64,000 bases of DNA from Pseudomonas sp. MYb118 (GCF_040947875.1 NZ_JBFRXN010000002.1:124001-188000); one strand, 5' to 3'. Shown: positions 16,627-26,792, counted from the first letter of the stretch. Notes: generated by a model not told the origin, from the sequence alone. A program made the numbers and translations.

Positions 16627-17142
16627 ATGACCAAACAAAACGCCTTTACCCGGGAAGACCTGCTGCGCTGCAGTCGCGGTGAGCTGTTCGGCCCAGGTAA
16701 CGCGCAACTGCCCGCCCCGAACATGCTGATGGTTGATCGCATCACCCTGATCAGCGAGGAAGGCGGCAAGTACGGCAAAGGTGAATTGGTCGCCGAGCTG
16801 GATATCAATCCGGACCTGTGGTTCTTCGCCTGTCACTTCGAAGGTGACCCGGTGATGCCAGGTTGCCTGGGCCTCGACGCCATGTGGCAGCTGGTCGGTT
16901 TCTTCCTCGGCTGGCAAGGTTTGCCGGGCCGCGGCCGCGCCCTCGGTTCGGGCGAAGTGAAGTTCTTCGGTCAGGTCCTGCCGACCGCCAAGAAAGTCAC
17001 CTATAACATTCATATCAAACGCGTCCTCAAGGGCAAGCTGAACCTGGCCATCGCCGATGGTTCGGTGACTGTCGACGGTCGCGAGATCTACACCGCCGAA
17101 GGCCTCCGGGTCGGCGTTTTCACCTCCACTGACAACTTCTAA
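16627..17142 (+). CDS. fabA: 3-hydroxydecanoyl-ACP dehydratase/isomerase
   Basis: A 171-residue FabA, which dehydrates 3-hydroxydecanoyl-ACP and isomerises trans-2- to cis-3-decenoyl-ACP, the entry step to unsaturated fatty acids. The catalytic His is in [19 protein letters not shown], and the Asp helix in the same motif is intact. The length matches the family exactly. It is in an operon with fabB, 11 bases downstream. Confidence 0.97.
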   Translation: MTKQNAFTREDLLRCSRGELFGPGNAQLPAPNMLMVDRITLISEEGGKYGKGELVAELDINPDLWFFACHFEGDPVMPGCLGLDAMWQLVGFFLGWQGLPGRGRALGSGEVKFFGQVLPTAKKVTYNIHIKRVLKGKLNLAIADGSVTVDGREIYTAEGLRVGVFTSTDNF

Positions 17143-17153
17143 GGGTTATCCGC

Positions 17154-18374
17154 ATGCGCCGCGTCGTTATCACTGGTCTGGGCATCGTTTCGTGCCTGGG
17201 CAATGACAAAGAGACCGTCTCCGCTAACCTGCGTGCAAGCCGCCCGGGCATCCGGTTCAACCCGGAATATGCCGAAATGGGTCTGCGTAGCCAGGTTTCC
17301 GGCTCCATCGACCTCAACCTTGAAGAACTGATCGATCGCAAGATCTATCGTTTCGTCGGCCATGCAGCGGCTTACGCCTACCTGGCCATGAAAGACGCCA
17401 TCACCGATTCCGGCCTGACCGAAGAGCAAGTGTCCAATCCGCGTACCGGCCTGATCGCCGGTTCCGGTGGCGCGTCCACGCTCAACCAGATGGAAGCGCT
17501 GGACATCCTGCGCGAGAAAGGCGTGAAGCGCGTCGGCCCATACCGCGTAACGCGGACCATGAGCAGCACCGTTTCCGCGTGCCTGGCCACCCCGTTCAAG
17601 ATCAAGGGCCTGAACTACTCCATCGCTTCTGCCTGCGCCACCAGTGCTCACTGCATCGGTACCGCCATGGAACAGATCCAGATGGGCAAGCAGGACATCG
17701 TGTTCGCCGGCGGCGGTGAAGAAGAGCACTGGAGCCAGTCGTTCCTGTTCGACGCCATGGGCGCCCTGTCCAGCAAGCGCAACGACACTCCGGAAAAAGC
17801 CTCCCGCGCCTACGATGCCGACCGTGACGGTTTTGTCATCGCCGGCGGTGGCGGCATGGTCGTGGTCGAAGAGCTGGAACACGCTCTGGCCCGCGGCGCG
17901 AAGATCTACGCGGAAATCGTTGGCTACGGCGCGACTTCCGACGGCTACGACATGGTTGCCCCAAGTGGCGAAGGCGCGATCCGCTGCATGCAGCAGGCGC
18001 TGTCCACCGTCGACACCCCGATCGACTACCTGAACACCCACGGCACCTCGACCCCGGTCGGCGACGTCGCGGAAATGAAAGGTGTGCGTGAAGTGTTCGG
18101 CGACAAGGCTCCGGCCATCAGCTCCACCAAGAGCCTGTCGGGTCACTCCCTGGGCGCCGCCGGCGTTCACGAAGCGATCTACTGCATGCTGATGATGGAA
18201 GGCAACTTCATTGCCGGCTCCGCCAACATCGACGAACTGGACCCTGAAGTGGCTGACCTGCCAGTCCTGACCAAGACCCAGGAAAACGCCAAGATCGACA
18301 CCGTGATGAGCAACAGCTTCGGTTTCGGTGGCACCAACGCAACGCTGGTACTCAAGCGCTGGGCTGGCAAGTAA
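17154..18374 (+). CDS. fabB: Beta-ketoacyl-ACP synthase I
   Basis: A 406-residue KAS I that elongates the cis-3-decenoyl-ACP made by FabA. The active-site Cys lies in [14 protein letters not shown] (about residue 162). The two catalytic His are in [11 protein letters not shown] and SGHSLGAAG. The C-terminal [16 protein letters not shown] block is complete. A strong terminator follows. Confidence 0.97.
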   Translation: MRRVVITGLGIVSCLGNDKETVSANLRASRPGIRFNPEYAEMGLRSQVSGSIDLNLEELIDRKIYRFVGHAAAYAYLAMKDAITDSGLTEEQVSNPRTGLIAGSGGASTLNQMEALDILREKGVKRVGPYRVTRTMSSTVSACLATPFKIKGLNYSIASACATSAHCIGTAMEQIQMGKQDIVFAGGGEEEHWSQSFLFDAMGALSSKRNDTPEKASRAYDADRDGFVIAGGGGMVVVEELEHALARGAKIYAEIVGYGATSDGYDMVAPSGEGAIRCMQQALSTVDTPIDYLNTHGTSTPVGDVAEMKGVREVFGDKAPAISSTKSLSGHSLGAAGVHEAIYCMLMMEGNFIAGSANIDELDPEVADLPVLTKTQENAKIDTVMSNSFGFGGTNATLVLKRWAGK

Positions 18375-18399
18375 TTCGCCGCTGAGCCGTACCTGAAAA

Positions 18400-18428
18400 C
18401 GCCCCGACTGGTTCGGGGCGTTTTTTTT
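18400..18428 (+). terminator. Rho-independent terminator of fabAB
   Basis: Stem CGCCCCGA / TCGGGGCG with loop CTGGT, followed by eight T residues, 26 bases after the fabB stop. Confidence 0.95.
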
Positions 18429-18459
18429 GCCTGAAGAAAATACGATGCGGCCTCTCCAC

Positions 18460-18532
18460 TGTGGGAGCGAGCCTGCTCGCGATAGCGGTTTTACAGACAC
18501 AGATCGCATCGCGAGCAGGCTCGCTCCCACAG
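18460..18532. repeat. REPIN
   Basis: Inverted REP pair (GTGGGAGCGAGCCTGCTCGC at 18461 and its complement at about 18509-18531), between the fabAB terminator and the small gene downstream. Confidence 0.9.
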
Positions 18533-18638
18533 GAATGGGTGTGCGCTGATGAAAATCCTGCGCAAAAACATGAAGCTTTTGTCATGCAACCAATCGCCCT
18601 GCGACCGAATGTCGCGGATTTCGCGGGCTGCAGCACTG

Positions 18639-18653
18639 TTGCGAATTTCGCAA
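18639..18653. promoter_or_regulatory. Palindrome upstream of the 62-residue gene
   Basis: TTGCGAATTTCGCAA is a perfect 7-base inverted repeat with one central base, about 100 bases upstream of the ATG at 18756. A -10-like TATCAAAT/TATAAC stretch lies between. It is an operator candidate only. Confidence 0.4.
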
Positions 18654-18755
18654 TGAATCTTTACCAGTTTCGCGCGTTTACTTAGCTGGCTATCAAATTC
18701 TATAACAGAGTCCTGCACACGCCTTGCTGCAGATAACAGAGATTGGAGCTAGCAG

Positions 18756-18944
18756 ATGACTGTAAAAGTAACTGAACGCGACGATTCACACATGTCCCAT
18801 GAAGGCGTAGCCGCCGGTATCCGGATCTGGGACGTGCATCAACAAGACTTGCTGGTCGGGATGTTCCACAACGAGATGGATGCCCACAACTACAAGGCCG
18901 AACTGGAACTGCAGGAGCGCCAACGCGAGCTGCGCTCCGCCTGA
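18756..18944 (+). CDS. Conserved small hypothetical protein
   Basis: A 62-residue soluble protein beginning MTVKVTERDD and ending in a charged helix rich in Glu and Arg (ELELQERQRELRSA). GGAG lies 7 bases before the ATG and a clear terminator follows, so it is a well-formed single-gene unit. No domain is recognised. The central IRIWDVHQQDLLVGMFHNE region looks like a small beta fold. No function is proposed. Confidence 0.75.
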   Translation: MTVKVTERDDSHMSHEGVAAGIRIWDVHQQDLLVGMFHNEMDAHNYKAELELQERQRELRSA

Positions 18945-18968
18945 TCCATGCACAGCATTGAAAACGAC

Positions 18969-18991
18969 AAACCCCGCCATGAGCGGGGTTT
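18969..18991. terminator. Bidirectional terminator
   Basis: AAACCCCGC / GCGGGGTTT hairpin with a five-base loop (CATGA) between the convergent 62-residue gene and the DUF2058 gene, with T-rich sequence on the plus-strand side. Confidence 0.88.
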
Positions 18992-19009
18992 GTTGTTATA
19001 CCGGCAGGC

Positions 19010-19552
19010 TTACCACATCAGATCGTCAGGGATCTGGAAGGCTGCGTACGGATCGTCCTCAGCCGCCGCCTCTTCGGTCTGCACGTTCATCTGCACGATG
19101 CGCTGCGGGTCGCGTTCCTGGATCTTCAGGGCCGCTTCACGGGGGATCACTTCGTAACCGCCGGCATGGTGGACGATCGCCAGCGAGCCGTTGCTGAGCT
19201 TGTTGCGCATCAGCGCGTTGACGGACAGGCGCTTGACCTTCTTGTCGTCAACGAAGTTGTAGTAGTCCTCGGTGGTCAGCTTCGGCAGGCGCGTGGCTTC
19301 GATCAGTTGCTTGATCTGCGCGACACGGGCCTTGGCCTCAGCCTTCTCCTGCTGCTGGCGGTTCAGCTCCTGGTCGCGCTTGACCTTCTCGGCCTTGGCT
19401 TCCTGGGCGGCACGCTGCTGCGAGTCATCGAGTTCGATCTGCCCCTTGTGGGCCAGGCGCTGCTGCTTCTGCTTCTCTTTGCCGACCTGCTTGGCCTGCT
19501 TCTGGTTGACCAGCCCTGCTTTGAGCAACTGGTCGCGAAGGGAAATGCTCAT
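19010..19552 (-). CDS. DUF2058 protein (YaiL-like)
   Basis: A 180-residue, highly charged protein. The N-terminal MSISLRDQLLKAGLVNQKQA motif and long Lys/Gln/Glu-rich helical middle (about 20-95) are typical of DUF2058/YaiL. The C-terminal domain contains YYNFVDDKKVKRL. YaiL has been linked to the nucleoid, but the function is not settled. It lies 28 bases after mazG on the same strand, so it is probably cotranscribed. Confidence 0.85.
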   Translation of the reverse strand: MSISLRDQLLKAGLVNQKQAKQVGKEKQKQQRLAHKGQIELDDSQQRAAQEAKAEKVKRDQELNRQQQEKAEAKARVAQIKQLIEATRLPKLTTEDYYNFVDDKKVKRLSVNALMRNKLSNGSLAIVHHAGGYEVIPREAALKIQERDPQRIVQMNVQTEEAAAEDDPYAAFQIPDDLMW

Positions 19553-19580
19553 GGTGCTTGTTTCTCACTTGGGCCGCTGC

Positions 19581-20417
19581 TCAACCGCAGCTGGGCAAAT
19601 TCTTTTCCTGACGTTTGGCTTCGCCCCACAGGGCGTCCAACTCTTCGAGGGTGCAATCTTCCATGGGTCGGTGGGTGTCGCGCAATGCCTGTTCGATAAA
19701 ACGGAAGCGTCTTTCGAACTTGCCATTGGCGCCGCGCAGCGCGGTTTCCGGGTCGACTTTCAAATGACGCGCCAGGTTGACCACCGAAAACAGCAGGTCA
19801 CCGACTTCATCGGCCACCGCCGCCGGATCGTTATCGGCCATCGCTTCGAGGATTTCGTCGAGCTCTTCGCGCACCTTGTCCAGCACCGGCAACGCGTCGG
19901 GCCAATCGAACCCGACCTGCCCTGCGCGCTTTTGCAGCTTGGCCGCGCGGGACAACGCCGGCAGTGCAGCGGGCACGTCGTCGAGCAAGGACAGTTGCTG
20001 CGGCGCCGCAGACTTTTCGGCGCGCTCCTCGGCCTTGATCTCTTCCCAGCGCTGCTTGACCTGCTCTTCGCTCAGGCGTGGCACATCCAGCGGCGCATAC
20101 AGGTCGCCGGTGGGGAACACGTGCGGGTGACGACGGATCAGCTTGCGGGTGATGCTGTCGATGACGCCGGCGAACTCGAAACGCCCTTCTTCCCGGGCCA
20201 GCTGGCTGTAATAAACCACCTGGAACAGCAGGTCGCCCAACTCGCCCTGCAAGTGATCGAAGTCGCCACGCTCGATGGCGTCAGCGACCTCGTAGGCTTC
20301 CTCGAGGGTGTGCGGGACGATGGTGGCGTAGGTTTGCTTGATGTCCCAGGGGCAACCGAACTGCGGGTCGCGCAGACGGCTCATCAGGTGCAGCAGGTCT
20401 TCAAGGCTGTACATCAT
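19581..20417 (-). CDS. mazG: Nucleoside triphosphate pyrophosphohydrolase MazG
   Basis: A 278-residue all-alpha NTP pyrophosphohydrolase with two MazG repeats. The first has CPWDIKQTYATIVPHTLEEA and metal ligands in EEAYEVADAIE, with EDxx-type GELGDLLFQVVYYS. The second, catalytic repeat has ELDEILEAM and ADEVGDLLFSVVNLARHL. In E. coli MazG modulates ppGpp levels, which fits its position downstream of relA. The start could equally be the second of two adjacent ATGs (20414). Confidence 0.93.
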   Translation of the reverse strand: MMYSLEDLLHLMSRLRDPQFGCPWDIKQTYATIVPHTLEEAYEVADAIERGDFDHLQGELGDLLFQVVYYSQLAREEGRFEFAGVIDSITRKLIRRHPHVFPTGDLYAPLDVPRLSEEQVKQRWEEIKAEERAEKSAAPQQLSLLDDVPAALPALSRAAKLQKRAGQVGFDWPDALPVLDKVREELDEILEAMADNDPAAVADEVGDLLFSVVNLARHLKVDPETALRGANGKFERRFRFIEQALRDTHRPMEDCTLEELDALWGEAKRQEKNLPSCG

Positions 20418-20440
20418 TCATTCTCACCACAAATCCAAAT

Positions 20441-20530
20441 CGTGGGAGCGAGCCTGCTCGCGAGGCGGTGCATCAGTCGCCATTGAAGTTGACTGATACG
20501 CCCTCATCGCGAGCAGGCTCGCTCCCACAT
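20441..20530. repeat. REPIN between relA and mazG
   Basis: Inverted REP pair (GTGGGAGCGAGCCTGCTCGC at about 20442 and complement at 20506-20529). It may separate relA and mazG expression by mRNA processing; that is inference. Confidence 0.9.
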
Positions 20531-20559
20531 TGAGTCACAGTTGGTGCCGATCAGCCTCA

Positions 20560-22803
20560 TCAAGGGGTTCGGTTACGCCGCGTCTCGATGATGTTGGGCA
20601 GCTGGGAAATCCTGCCCAGCAACCGCCCCAGTGCGTCCAGCCCCGGGATCTCGATGGTCAGGGACATCAGCGCGGTGTTGTCCTCCTTGTTCGAGCGGGT
20701 GTTGACCGCGAGCACGTTGATGCGCTCGTTGAGCAGCACCTGGGAGACGTCCCGCAGCAGGCCCGAGCGATCGTAGGCACGGATGACGATGTCCACAGGA
20801 TAGGTGAGCACCGGCACCGGGCCCCAGCTGACCTGGATGATCCGCTCCGGCTCGCGCCCGGCCAGTTGCAGCACCGAGGCGCAGTCCTGACGGTGGATGC
20901 TGACGCCACGGCCCTGGGTGATGTAGCCGACGATCGCGTCCCCCGGCAGCGGCTGGCAGCAGCCGGCCATTTGCGTCATCAGGTTGCCGACGCCCTGGAT
21001 CTGGATGTCGCCGCGCTTGCCCGGCTTGTAGCCGCTGGCCTTGCGCGGGATCAGCTCCAACTGCTCGTTGCCGCGCTCCGGCTCGACCAGTTGCTGCGCC
21101 AGGTTCACCAGTTGCGCCAGGCGCAGGTCGCCGGCACCGAGGGCGGCGAACAGGTCCTCGGCGGTTTTCATGTTGGCCTTGTCGGCCAGCTTCTCGAAAT
21201 CCACCGCCGGCAGGCCGAGGCGATTGAGTTCGCGTTCGAGCAGGGTCTTGCCGGCCGCGACGTTCTGGTCACGGGCCTGCAACTTGAACCAGTGGACGAT
21301 CTTCGCCCGCGCCCGGGACGTGGTGATGTAGCCCAGGTTCGGGTTCAACCAGTCGCGGCTCGGCGTACCGTGCTTGCTGGTGATGATCTCCACCTGCTCG
21401 CCGGTTTGCAGGCTGTAGTTGAGCGGCACGATGCGCCCGTTGATCTTCGCGCCACGGCAGTTGTGGCCGATCTCGGTGTGCACGCGATAGGCGAAGTCCA
21501 GCGGCGTGGCGCCCTTGGGCAGGTCGATGGCGTGGCCGTCGGGGGTGAAGATGTAGACCCGGTCCGGCTCGATATCGACGCGCAGCTGTTCGGCCAGGCC
21601 GCCGATGTCGCCCAACTCTTCGTGCCACTCGAGCACCTGACGCAGCCAGGAGATTTTCTCTTCGTAGTGGTTGGAGCTGGATTTGACGTCGGTGCCCTTG
21701 TAGCGCCAGTGCGCGCAAACGCCCAGCTCGGCTTCCTCGTGCATGGAGTGGGTGCGGATCTGCACTTCCAGCACCTTGCCCTCGGGCCCGATCACGGCGG
21801 TGTGCAGCGAACGGTAGCCGTTCTCTTTCGGGTTGGCGATGTAGTCGTCGAATTCTTTCGGGATGTGTCGCCACAGGGTGTGGACGATGCCGAGCGCGGT
21901 GTAGCAGTCGCGCATCTCCGGCACCAGCACACGCACCGCGCGCACGTCGTAGATCTGGCTGAACTCCAGACCCTTGCGCTGCATTTTGCGCCAGATCGAA
22001 TAGATGTGTTTGGCCCGGCCGCTGATGTCGGCCTCGACGCCGGTGGCCTGCAACTCGTTTTTCAGCTGGCTCATCACGTCGCTGATGAAACGTTCGCGAT
22101 CCAGGCGCCGCTCATGCAGCAGCTTGGCGATCTGTTTGTACTGATCGGGTTCGAGGTAGCGGAAGGACAGATCCTCCAGCTCCCACTTGATGTGACCGAT
22201 ACCCAGGCGATGCGCCAGGGGCGCATAAATGTCGAAGACCTCGCGGGCAACGCGGTTGCGTTTCTCGTCGTCGGCGGTTTTCACCGCGCGGATCGCGCAG
22301 GTGCGTTCGGCCAGCTTGATCAGCGCGACGCGCACGTCGTCGACCATGGCCACGAGCATCTTGCGCAGGTTTTCCACCTGGCCCTGGGTGCCCATTACCA
22401 TGGATTTGCGCGGACTCAGGCTGTCGCTGATCGCCGCCATGCGCTGCACGCCGTCGATCAGCTTGGCCACCACCGGACCGAAACGCTGGCTCACGGCGGG
22501 CAATGCGATCTGCCCTTCGCGCACGCCACGGTACAGGACGGCTGCGACCAGGGAGTCCTGATCGAGTTTGAGGTCGGCGAGAATCTCCGCGATCTCAAGG
22601 CCCGTGCTGAAACTCGAGGTCCCTTCGGACCACAGGTTCTTTGCCGCATTGGCCTGTTGTTCGGATTCGCGGGCGAACTCGCACGCGTCTTTCAAGGCTT
22701 CGCGATCCAGTGCCATGTCGACACTGACCGCATGATCGAGCCAAGCCTCGAGATTGATACTGCCGTCGGTGTTGATCGGCTGGTGTGCTCTCACCTGTAC
22801 CAT
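20560..22803 (-). CDS. relA: (p)ppGpp synthetase RelA
   Basis: A 747-residue ribosome-associated GTP/ATP pyrophosphotransferase that makes (p)ppGpp under amino acid starvation. Order: HD-like region (about 40-190); synthetase domain (about 245-370, with IYSIWRKMQRK, YDVRAVRVLV and NGYRSLHTAV); TGS domain (about 410-470, VYIFTPDGHAIDLPKGATPL); a Cys-containing zinc-finger-like segment (AGCCQPLPGDAIVGY); and a C-terminal ACT domain (about 665-740). Length and order are those of RelA rather than SpoT. It is in line with rlmD and cysM on the same strand. Confidence 0.95.
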   Translation of the reverse strand: MVQVRAHQPINTDGSINLEAWLDHAVSVDMALDREALKDACEFARESEQQANAAKNLWSEGTSSFSTGLEIAEILADLKLDQDSLVAAVLYRGVREGQIALPAVSQRFGPVVAKLIDGVQRMAAISDSLSPRKSMVMGTQGQVENLRKMLVAMVDDVRVALIKLAERTCAIRAVKTADDEKRNRVAREVFDIYAPLAHRLGIGHIKWELEDLSFRYLEPDQYKQIAKLLHERRLDRERFISDVMSQLKNELQATGVEADISGRAKHIYSIWRKMQRKGLEFSQIYDVRAVRVLVPEMRDCYTALGIVHTLWRHIPKEFDDYIANPKENGYRSLHTAVIGPEGKVLEVQIRTHSMHEEAELGVCAHWRYKGTDVKSSSNHYEEKISWLRQVLEWHEELGDIGGLAEQLRVDIEPDRVYIFTPDGHAIDLPKGATPLDFAYRVHTEIGHNCRGAKINGRIVPLNYSLQTGEQVEIITSKHGTPSRDWLNPNLGYITTSRARAKIVHWFKLQARDQNVAAGKTLLERELNRLGLPAVDFEKLADKANMKTAEDLFAALGAGDLRLAQLVNLAQQLVEPERGNEQLELIPRKASGYKPGKRGDIQIQGVGNLMTQMAGCCQPLPGDAIVGYITQGRGVSIHRQDCASVLQLAGREPERIIQVSWGPVPVLTYPVDIVIRAYDRSGLLRDVSQVLLNERINVLAVNTRSNKEDNTALMSLTIEIPGLDALGRLLGRISQLPNIIETRRNRTP

Positions 22804-22923
22804 CTTGCTTTACCTTCCCTACGACGCAGATTCAATGCGTCAAATCGCTGACCTTCGTTGCCGCGGCACGCGCGGGGCAAGACGCGTGCTGCGCGGGCGG
22901 GTCAGCGGACCAGACGAGCCTTC

Positions 22924-24276
22924 CTAGCTCGCTTCAAATAACGCCATGGCCTCGACATGTGCCGTCTGAGGAAACATATCGAGAATCCCGGCACGTTTTA
23001 ACCGGTAGCCCTGCTTGATCAATTCGACCGTATCGCGCGCCAGAGTTGCAGGGTTGCACGACACGTACACCAACCGTTCGGCGCCTAGCGTCCTGAGCTT
23101 GCGCACCACCTCGATAGCGCCGTCACGCGGTGGGTCCAAGAGTACCGCACAAAAGCCTTCGCGCGCCCATTCGGCATTGGTCAAAGGCTGGGATAAATCG
23201 GCCTGAAAAAACGTCGCATTATGCAGATTGTTACTCGCGGCGTTCGCGGCAGCCCGATCGACCATCGCCTGTACACCCTCGACCGCCACCACTTCACGAA
23301 CGGCCTGGGCCAGCGGCAAGGCGAAGTTGCCCAAACCACAGAATAGATCCAGAACACGTTCATCCGCTGTCGGCTGCAACCACTCCAGCGCCTGGGCAAC
23401 CATCGCCTCGTTGACCGCCGCGTTGACCTGGACGAAGTCACCTGGCCGGTAGGCCAGTTCCAGGTCCCATTGTTCCAGGCGATAGCCCAACGACTGATCG
23501 GCGTCTACCGGTTGCGGCTCGCCCTCGCCATGCAGCCACAATTGCGCTTCATGGAAGGTGCAGAAATCCTTGAGGATGGTCATGTCAGCGTCGGACAACG
23601 GCGCCATGTGCCGCAGCAACACCGCCAGTTTCGAACCGCTGAACAGTTCCACGTGACCCAAGGCCTGCGGCTTGCTCAAGCGTCGCAACATTTCCGGCAG
23701 GCGCGTCATGATCGGCTGCAAGGGCTGTACCAGCACCGGGCATTCGTCGATGGCGACGATGTCCTGGCTGCCGGCCGCACGAAAACCGACTTCGAGGTTT
23801 TTCGCCTTGGCGTCCCAGCGCACCGCCACGCGGGCGCGACGACGGTAGGCGAACTCGGCACCGGTCAACGGCGCCGCCCACTCTTCAGGCTCGACGCCTG
23901 CGACCCTGGACAATTGCTCGGCGAGCATGCGCTGTTTCAGGGCAAGCTGTTCGTCGTGGGGCAGATGCTGGACACTGCAACCACCGCAACGCCCGGCATG
24001 CTTGCACGGTGCCGGACGACGCAGGTCGCTTGCGCTGAACACCCGCTCAGTGCGCGCCTCGACCACTTTGCCGTGGGCACCCAGCACCCGCGCCTCGACT
24101 TCCTCGCCAGCCAGGGCGCCGAGGACGAACCAGGTACGGCCTTCGAAAAACGCTATGCCACGACCGTCATTGGACAGGCGCTCGATGGTCAAGCGCTGCT
24201 TTTTGCCGGTCGGGATTTGCGCGGCCTTGCTACCGCCGGTGGGCTGGAAGCGCAGGCCTCTCTCATGTTTGGCCAT
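22924..24276 (-). CDS. rlmD: 23S rRNA (uracil-1939-C5)-methyltransferase RlmD
   Basis: A 450-residue RlmD (RumA) that methylates U1939 of 23S rRNA using SAM. It has an N-terminal TRAM domain (about 22-80), iron-sulfur ligands in [10 protein letters not shown] plus a later Cys in AIDECPV, a SAM-binding region [15 protein letters not shown], and a catalytic Cys in [13 protein letters not shown]. The start overlaps the cysM stop by one base (TGATG). Length is normal. Confidence 0.94.
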   Translation of the reverse strand: MAKHERGLRFQPTGGSKAAQIPTGKKQRLTIERLSNDGRGIAFFEGRTWFVLGALAGEEVEARVLGAHGKVVEARTERVFSASDLRRPAPCKHAGRCGGCSVQHLPHDEQLALKQRMLAEQLSRVAGVEPEEWAAPLTGAEFAYRRRARVAVRWDAKAKNLEVGFRAAGSQDIVAIDECPVLVQPLQPIMTRLPEMLRRLSKPQALGHVELFSGSKLAVLLRHMAPLSDADMTILKDFCTFHEAQLWLHGEGEPQPVDADQSLGYRLEQWDLELAYRPGDFVQVNAAVNEAMVAQALEWLQPTADERVLDLFCGLGNFALPLAQAVREVVAVEGVQAMVDRAAANAASNNLHNATFFQADLSQPLTNAEWAREGFCAVLLDPPRDGAIEVVRKLRTLGAERLVYVSCNPATLARDTVELIKQGYRLKRAGILDMFPQTAHVEAMALFEAS

Positions 24277-25178
24277 CAGTTGGGCGCGTCGAATATGCCG
24301 GTCGACAGGTAACGGTCGCCACGGTCGCAGATGATCGCGACGATCACCGCGTTCTCAACTTCTTTGGACAGGCGCAGCATGCCGGCCACGGCACCGCCCG
24401 AGGACACGCCACAGAAGATGCCTTCTTCGCGAGCCAGGCGACGGGTCACGTCTTCGGCTTCGCTTTGTGCCATGTCGATGATGCGATCCACGCGATCGGC
24501 CTGGTAGATCTTCGGCAGGTATTCCTGCGGCCAGCGGCGGATGCCCGGGATCGACGCGCCTTCCATTGGCTGCAAGCCGAGGATCTGGATGTTTTCGTTC
24601 TGTTCTTTCAGGTAACGCGACGTGCCCATGATGGTACCGGTGGTGCCCATCGAGCTGACGAAGTGGGTGATGGTGCCCTGGGTCTGGCGCCAGATTTCCG
24701 GGCCGGTGGTGGTGTAGTGCGCCTCGGGGTTGTCGCCGTTGGCGAACTGGTCCAGCACCTTGCCATGGCCTTCGGCTTCCATACGCTGGGCGAGATCGCG
24801 GGCACCTTCCATGCCTTCTTCCTGGGTGACCAGGATCAGCTCGGCACCATAGGCGGTCATGGCCGCCTTGCGTTCGGCGCTGGAGTTGTCCGGCATGATC
24901 AGGATCATCTTGTAGCCCTTGATCGCGGCGGCCATCGCCAGGGCGATCCCGGTGTTGCCCGAGGTCGCTTCGATCAACGTATCGCCGGCGTGGATCTGCC
25001 CGCGCAACTCGGCACGGGTGATCATCGACAGCGCCGGACGGTCCTTGACCGAACCTGCCGGGTTGTTCCCTTCAAGCTTGAGCAATAGGGTGTTGCTGGT
25101 GGCGCCAGGCAGGCGCTGCAAACGGACCAGCGGAGTGTTGCCGACGCAATCGGCGATGGTTGGGTACTGCAAGGTCAT
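24276..25178 (-). CDS. cysM: Cysteine synthase B (O-acetylserine sulfhydrylase)
   Basis: A 300-residue PLP enzyme making cysteine from O-acetylserine and sulfide or thiosulfate. The PLP lysine is in [11 protein letters not shown]. The phosphate-binding SGNTGIALA, substrate-loop and [14 protein letters not shown] motifs are present, as is the C-terminal [12 protein letters not shown]. The start [14 protein letters not shown] is chosen over an upstream in-frame ATG at 25244. It is the first gene of cysM-rlmD-relA. Confidence 0.94.
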   Translation of the reverse strand: MTLQYPTIADCVGNTPLVRLQRLPGATSNTLLLKLEGNNPAGSVKDRPALSMITRAELRGQIHAGDTLIEATSGNTGIALAMAAAIKGYKMILIMPDNSSAERKAAMTAYGAELILVTQEEGMEGARDLAQRMEAEGHGKVLDQFANGDNPEAHYTTTGPEIWRQTQGTITHFVSSMGTTGTIMGTSRYLKEQNENIQILGLQPMEGASIPGIRRWPQEYLPKIYQADRVDRIIDMAQSEAEDVTRRLAREEGIFCGVSSGGAVAGMLRLSKEVENAVIVAIICDRGDRYLSTGIFDAPN

Positions 25179-25290
25179 GGCGTATTCGCAATCCAGACTG
25201 CGGGGGCGCCTATCATACCGGCAAACGTGGGCAGGCCATATCACGCAAAGTGTGGTGCTTATGGCTTATGGGAATAAGCGATTGTAAAAC

Positions 25291-25422
25291 CTGTGGGAGC
25301 GAGCCTGCTCGCGAGGGGTGTCAGGAAAACGGTGGCGCTTTCAGGCTCATCGCGAGCAAGCTCGCTCCTACAGCGGGTGGGTGGCGTTCACGAAATTTGT
25401 GGGAGCGGGCTTGCTCGCGATG
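25291..25422. repeat. REP cluster overlapping the end of a kinase gene
   Basis: Three REPs: about 25292-25314, 25349-25372 (inverted) and 25399-25422. The last two overlap the 3' end of the sensor kinase gene, encoding its final residues (VIASKPAPT) and its TAG stop (from CTGTAGGAGCGAGC read leftward). Confidence 0.9.
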
Positions 25423-26792
25423 ACGCCATCAGCAGCAACCTCGCCCTCGGCTAAAAGGCGCATGTTCAGGCGCAACCCGCTGCCGGTGTTCTCGGCCCAC
25501 AGTTGCCCGCCCTGGCGTTGTACCGCGTTGCGGGCAATGCTCAGGCCCAGGCCGAAGCCGCCGTTGCCCGGGCGCGAGCCGTCGAGGCGGATGAAGGGGG
25601 AGAAGATGCGTTCCAGGTCCTGTTCGGCCACCCCGCCGCCCTCGTCTTCCAGCCACAGATGCCAGAAGTTACCGTCGCGCCGGCCATCCAGGCGCACGAT
25701 GCCGCCCGTCGGCGAGTGGCGGATGGCGTTGCGCAGGATGTTTTCCAGGGCCTGGGCCAGGGTGTTGAGGTTGCCACGCACCCAGCAGGAAGAGTCCACC
25801 AGGCACTGCAGGCGACCGGGTGGGCAAGCACTTTCATAGCAGGCGTTTTCCGTGAGCATTTCCCACAGCGCCTGGACCTGGATCGCTTCGTCAGGCAACG
25901 GCGCGCGCTCGGTGTCGAGCCAGGCCAGTTGCAGGGTGTCTTCGACCAGGCGCTGCATGCCGTCGACTTCGCGGCCGATGCGCTCGCGCAGTTGCGCAAG
26001 GTTCTGCTCGCCTTCACTGGCCACGCGCAGGCGGCTCAAGGGCGTGCGCAGTTCATGGGACAGGTCGCGCAGCAGTTGCTGTTGCAGGGCCACGGTACTT
26101 TGCAGGCGTTCGGACATGTGATCGAAGGCACGCCCCAACTCGCCCAGTTCATCGCTGCGGTTGGTGGTACGACGCGACAGACGCACGCCCAATTGATCGG
26201 CACGCCAGGCGTTGGCCTGCTCGCGCAATTGATTAAGCGGCACCACCAGCAGCCGATACAGGCCCACGCACAACAGCAGCGTGAACAAGCCGGGGATGAC
26301 GCCATTGGTGATCACGCGCCAGAACATCTGGTAGCGCCCGGGCTGGAAGCGCTTGGGCAGTTCGATCACCAGGCTGCCGGCCGAAGGATCGCCGGGGAAC
26401 GGCACGCGCATCCAGGGCAGGTTGTTCTTGTGGATCGGCCAGTCGAGGCCGCGCAGGAAGGTCAGGCGTTCGATCTGTCGATCGGTCAGCGGCTGGTTGC
26501 TCAACGACTGCAAATCACCGCTGATCACGCCGGACCATCCGCGTTCGCGCTTGCGCATGCCCTCAAGCCAGGCATCGACGCCATCGCTCTGGCCTTGCAG
26601 CCACGCCTGCTCGGCTTCGGCGGCGTAACGCGTCAGGGTGCCGCGGGCTTCGTCCGAAAGAAACTGGTTGCGCTGCTCCATGTAGCGGCCCCAGGACCAG
26701 CTCAGCCAGATCATCAGCAGACAGAACGCCACCAGCAGGCAGGCCAGTTTCCAGAACAATGAATGGCGCCCCGGCAGATCAGCCCACTTCAT
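25368..26792 (-). CDS. Sensor histidine kinase, PirS-like, with REP-encoded tail
   Basis: A 474-residue inner-membrane kinase. TM1 is about 13-35, a periplasmic domain about 36-163, TM2 about 164-185, then HAMP. The H-box has H246 (LRDLSHELRTPLSRLRV), followed by ALENILRNAIRHS and EDEGGGV, then GFGLGLSIA. Next to gacS in pseudomonads this position holds a PirS-type kinase (enterobactin uptake in P. aeruginosa); the assignment is by context. The last ~20 residues (after LRLNMRLL) are encoded by REP sequence and are unlikely to be ancestral. Start and regulator stop overlap by 14 bases. Confidence 0.85.
   Translation of the reverse strand: MKWADLPGRHSLFWKLACLLVAFCLLMIWLSWSWGRYMEQRNQFLSDEARGTLTRYAAEAEQAWLQGQSDGVDAWLEGMRKRERGWSGVISGDLQSLSNQPLTDRQIERLTFLRGLDWPIHKNNLPWMRVPFPGDPSAGSLVIELPKRFQPGRYQMFWRVITNGVIPGLFTLLLCVGLYRLLVVPLNQLREQANAWRADQLGVRLSRRTTNRSDELGELGRAFDHMSERLQSTVALQQQLLRDLSHELRTPLSRLRVASEGEQNLAQLRERIGREVDGMQRLVEDTLQLAWLDTERAPLPDEAIQVQALWEMLTENACYESACPPGRLQCLVDSSCWVRGNLNTLAQALENILRNAIRHSPTGGIVRLDGRRDGNFWHLWLEDEGGGVAEQDLERIFSPFIRLDGSRPGNGGFGLGLSIARNAVQRQGGQLWAENTGSGLRLNMRLLAEGEVAADGVIASKPAPTNFVNATHPL

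Noticed and set aside
20530-22851. 773-codon plus-strand frame opposite relA
   Set aside because: A shadow of relA in a high-GC genome; no motifs, no start signal, and it runs through REP sequence.
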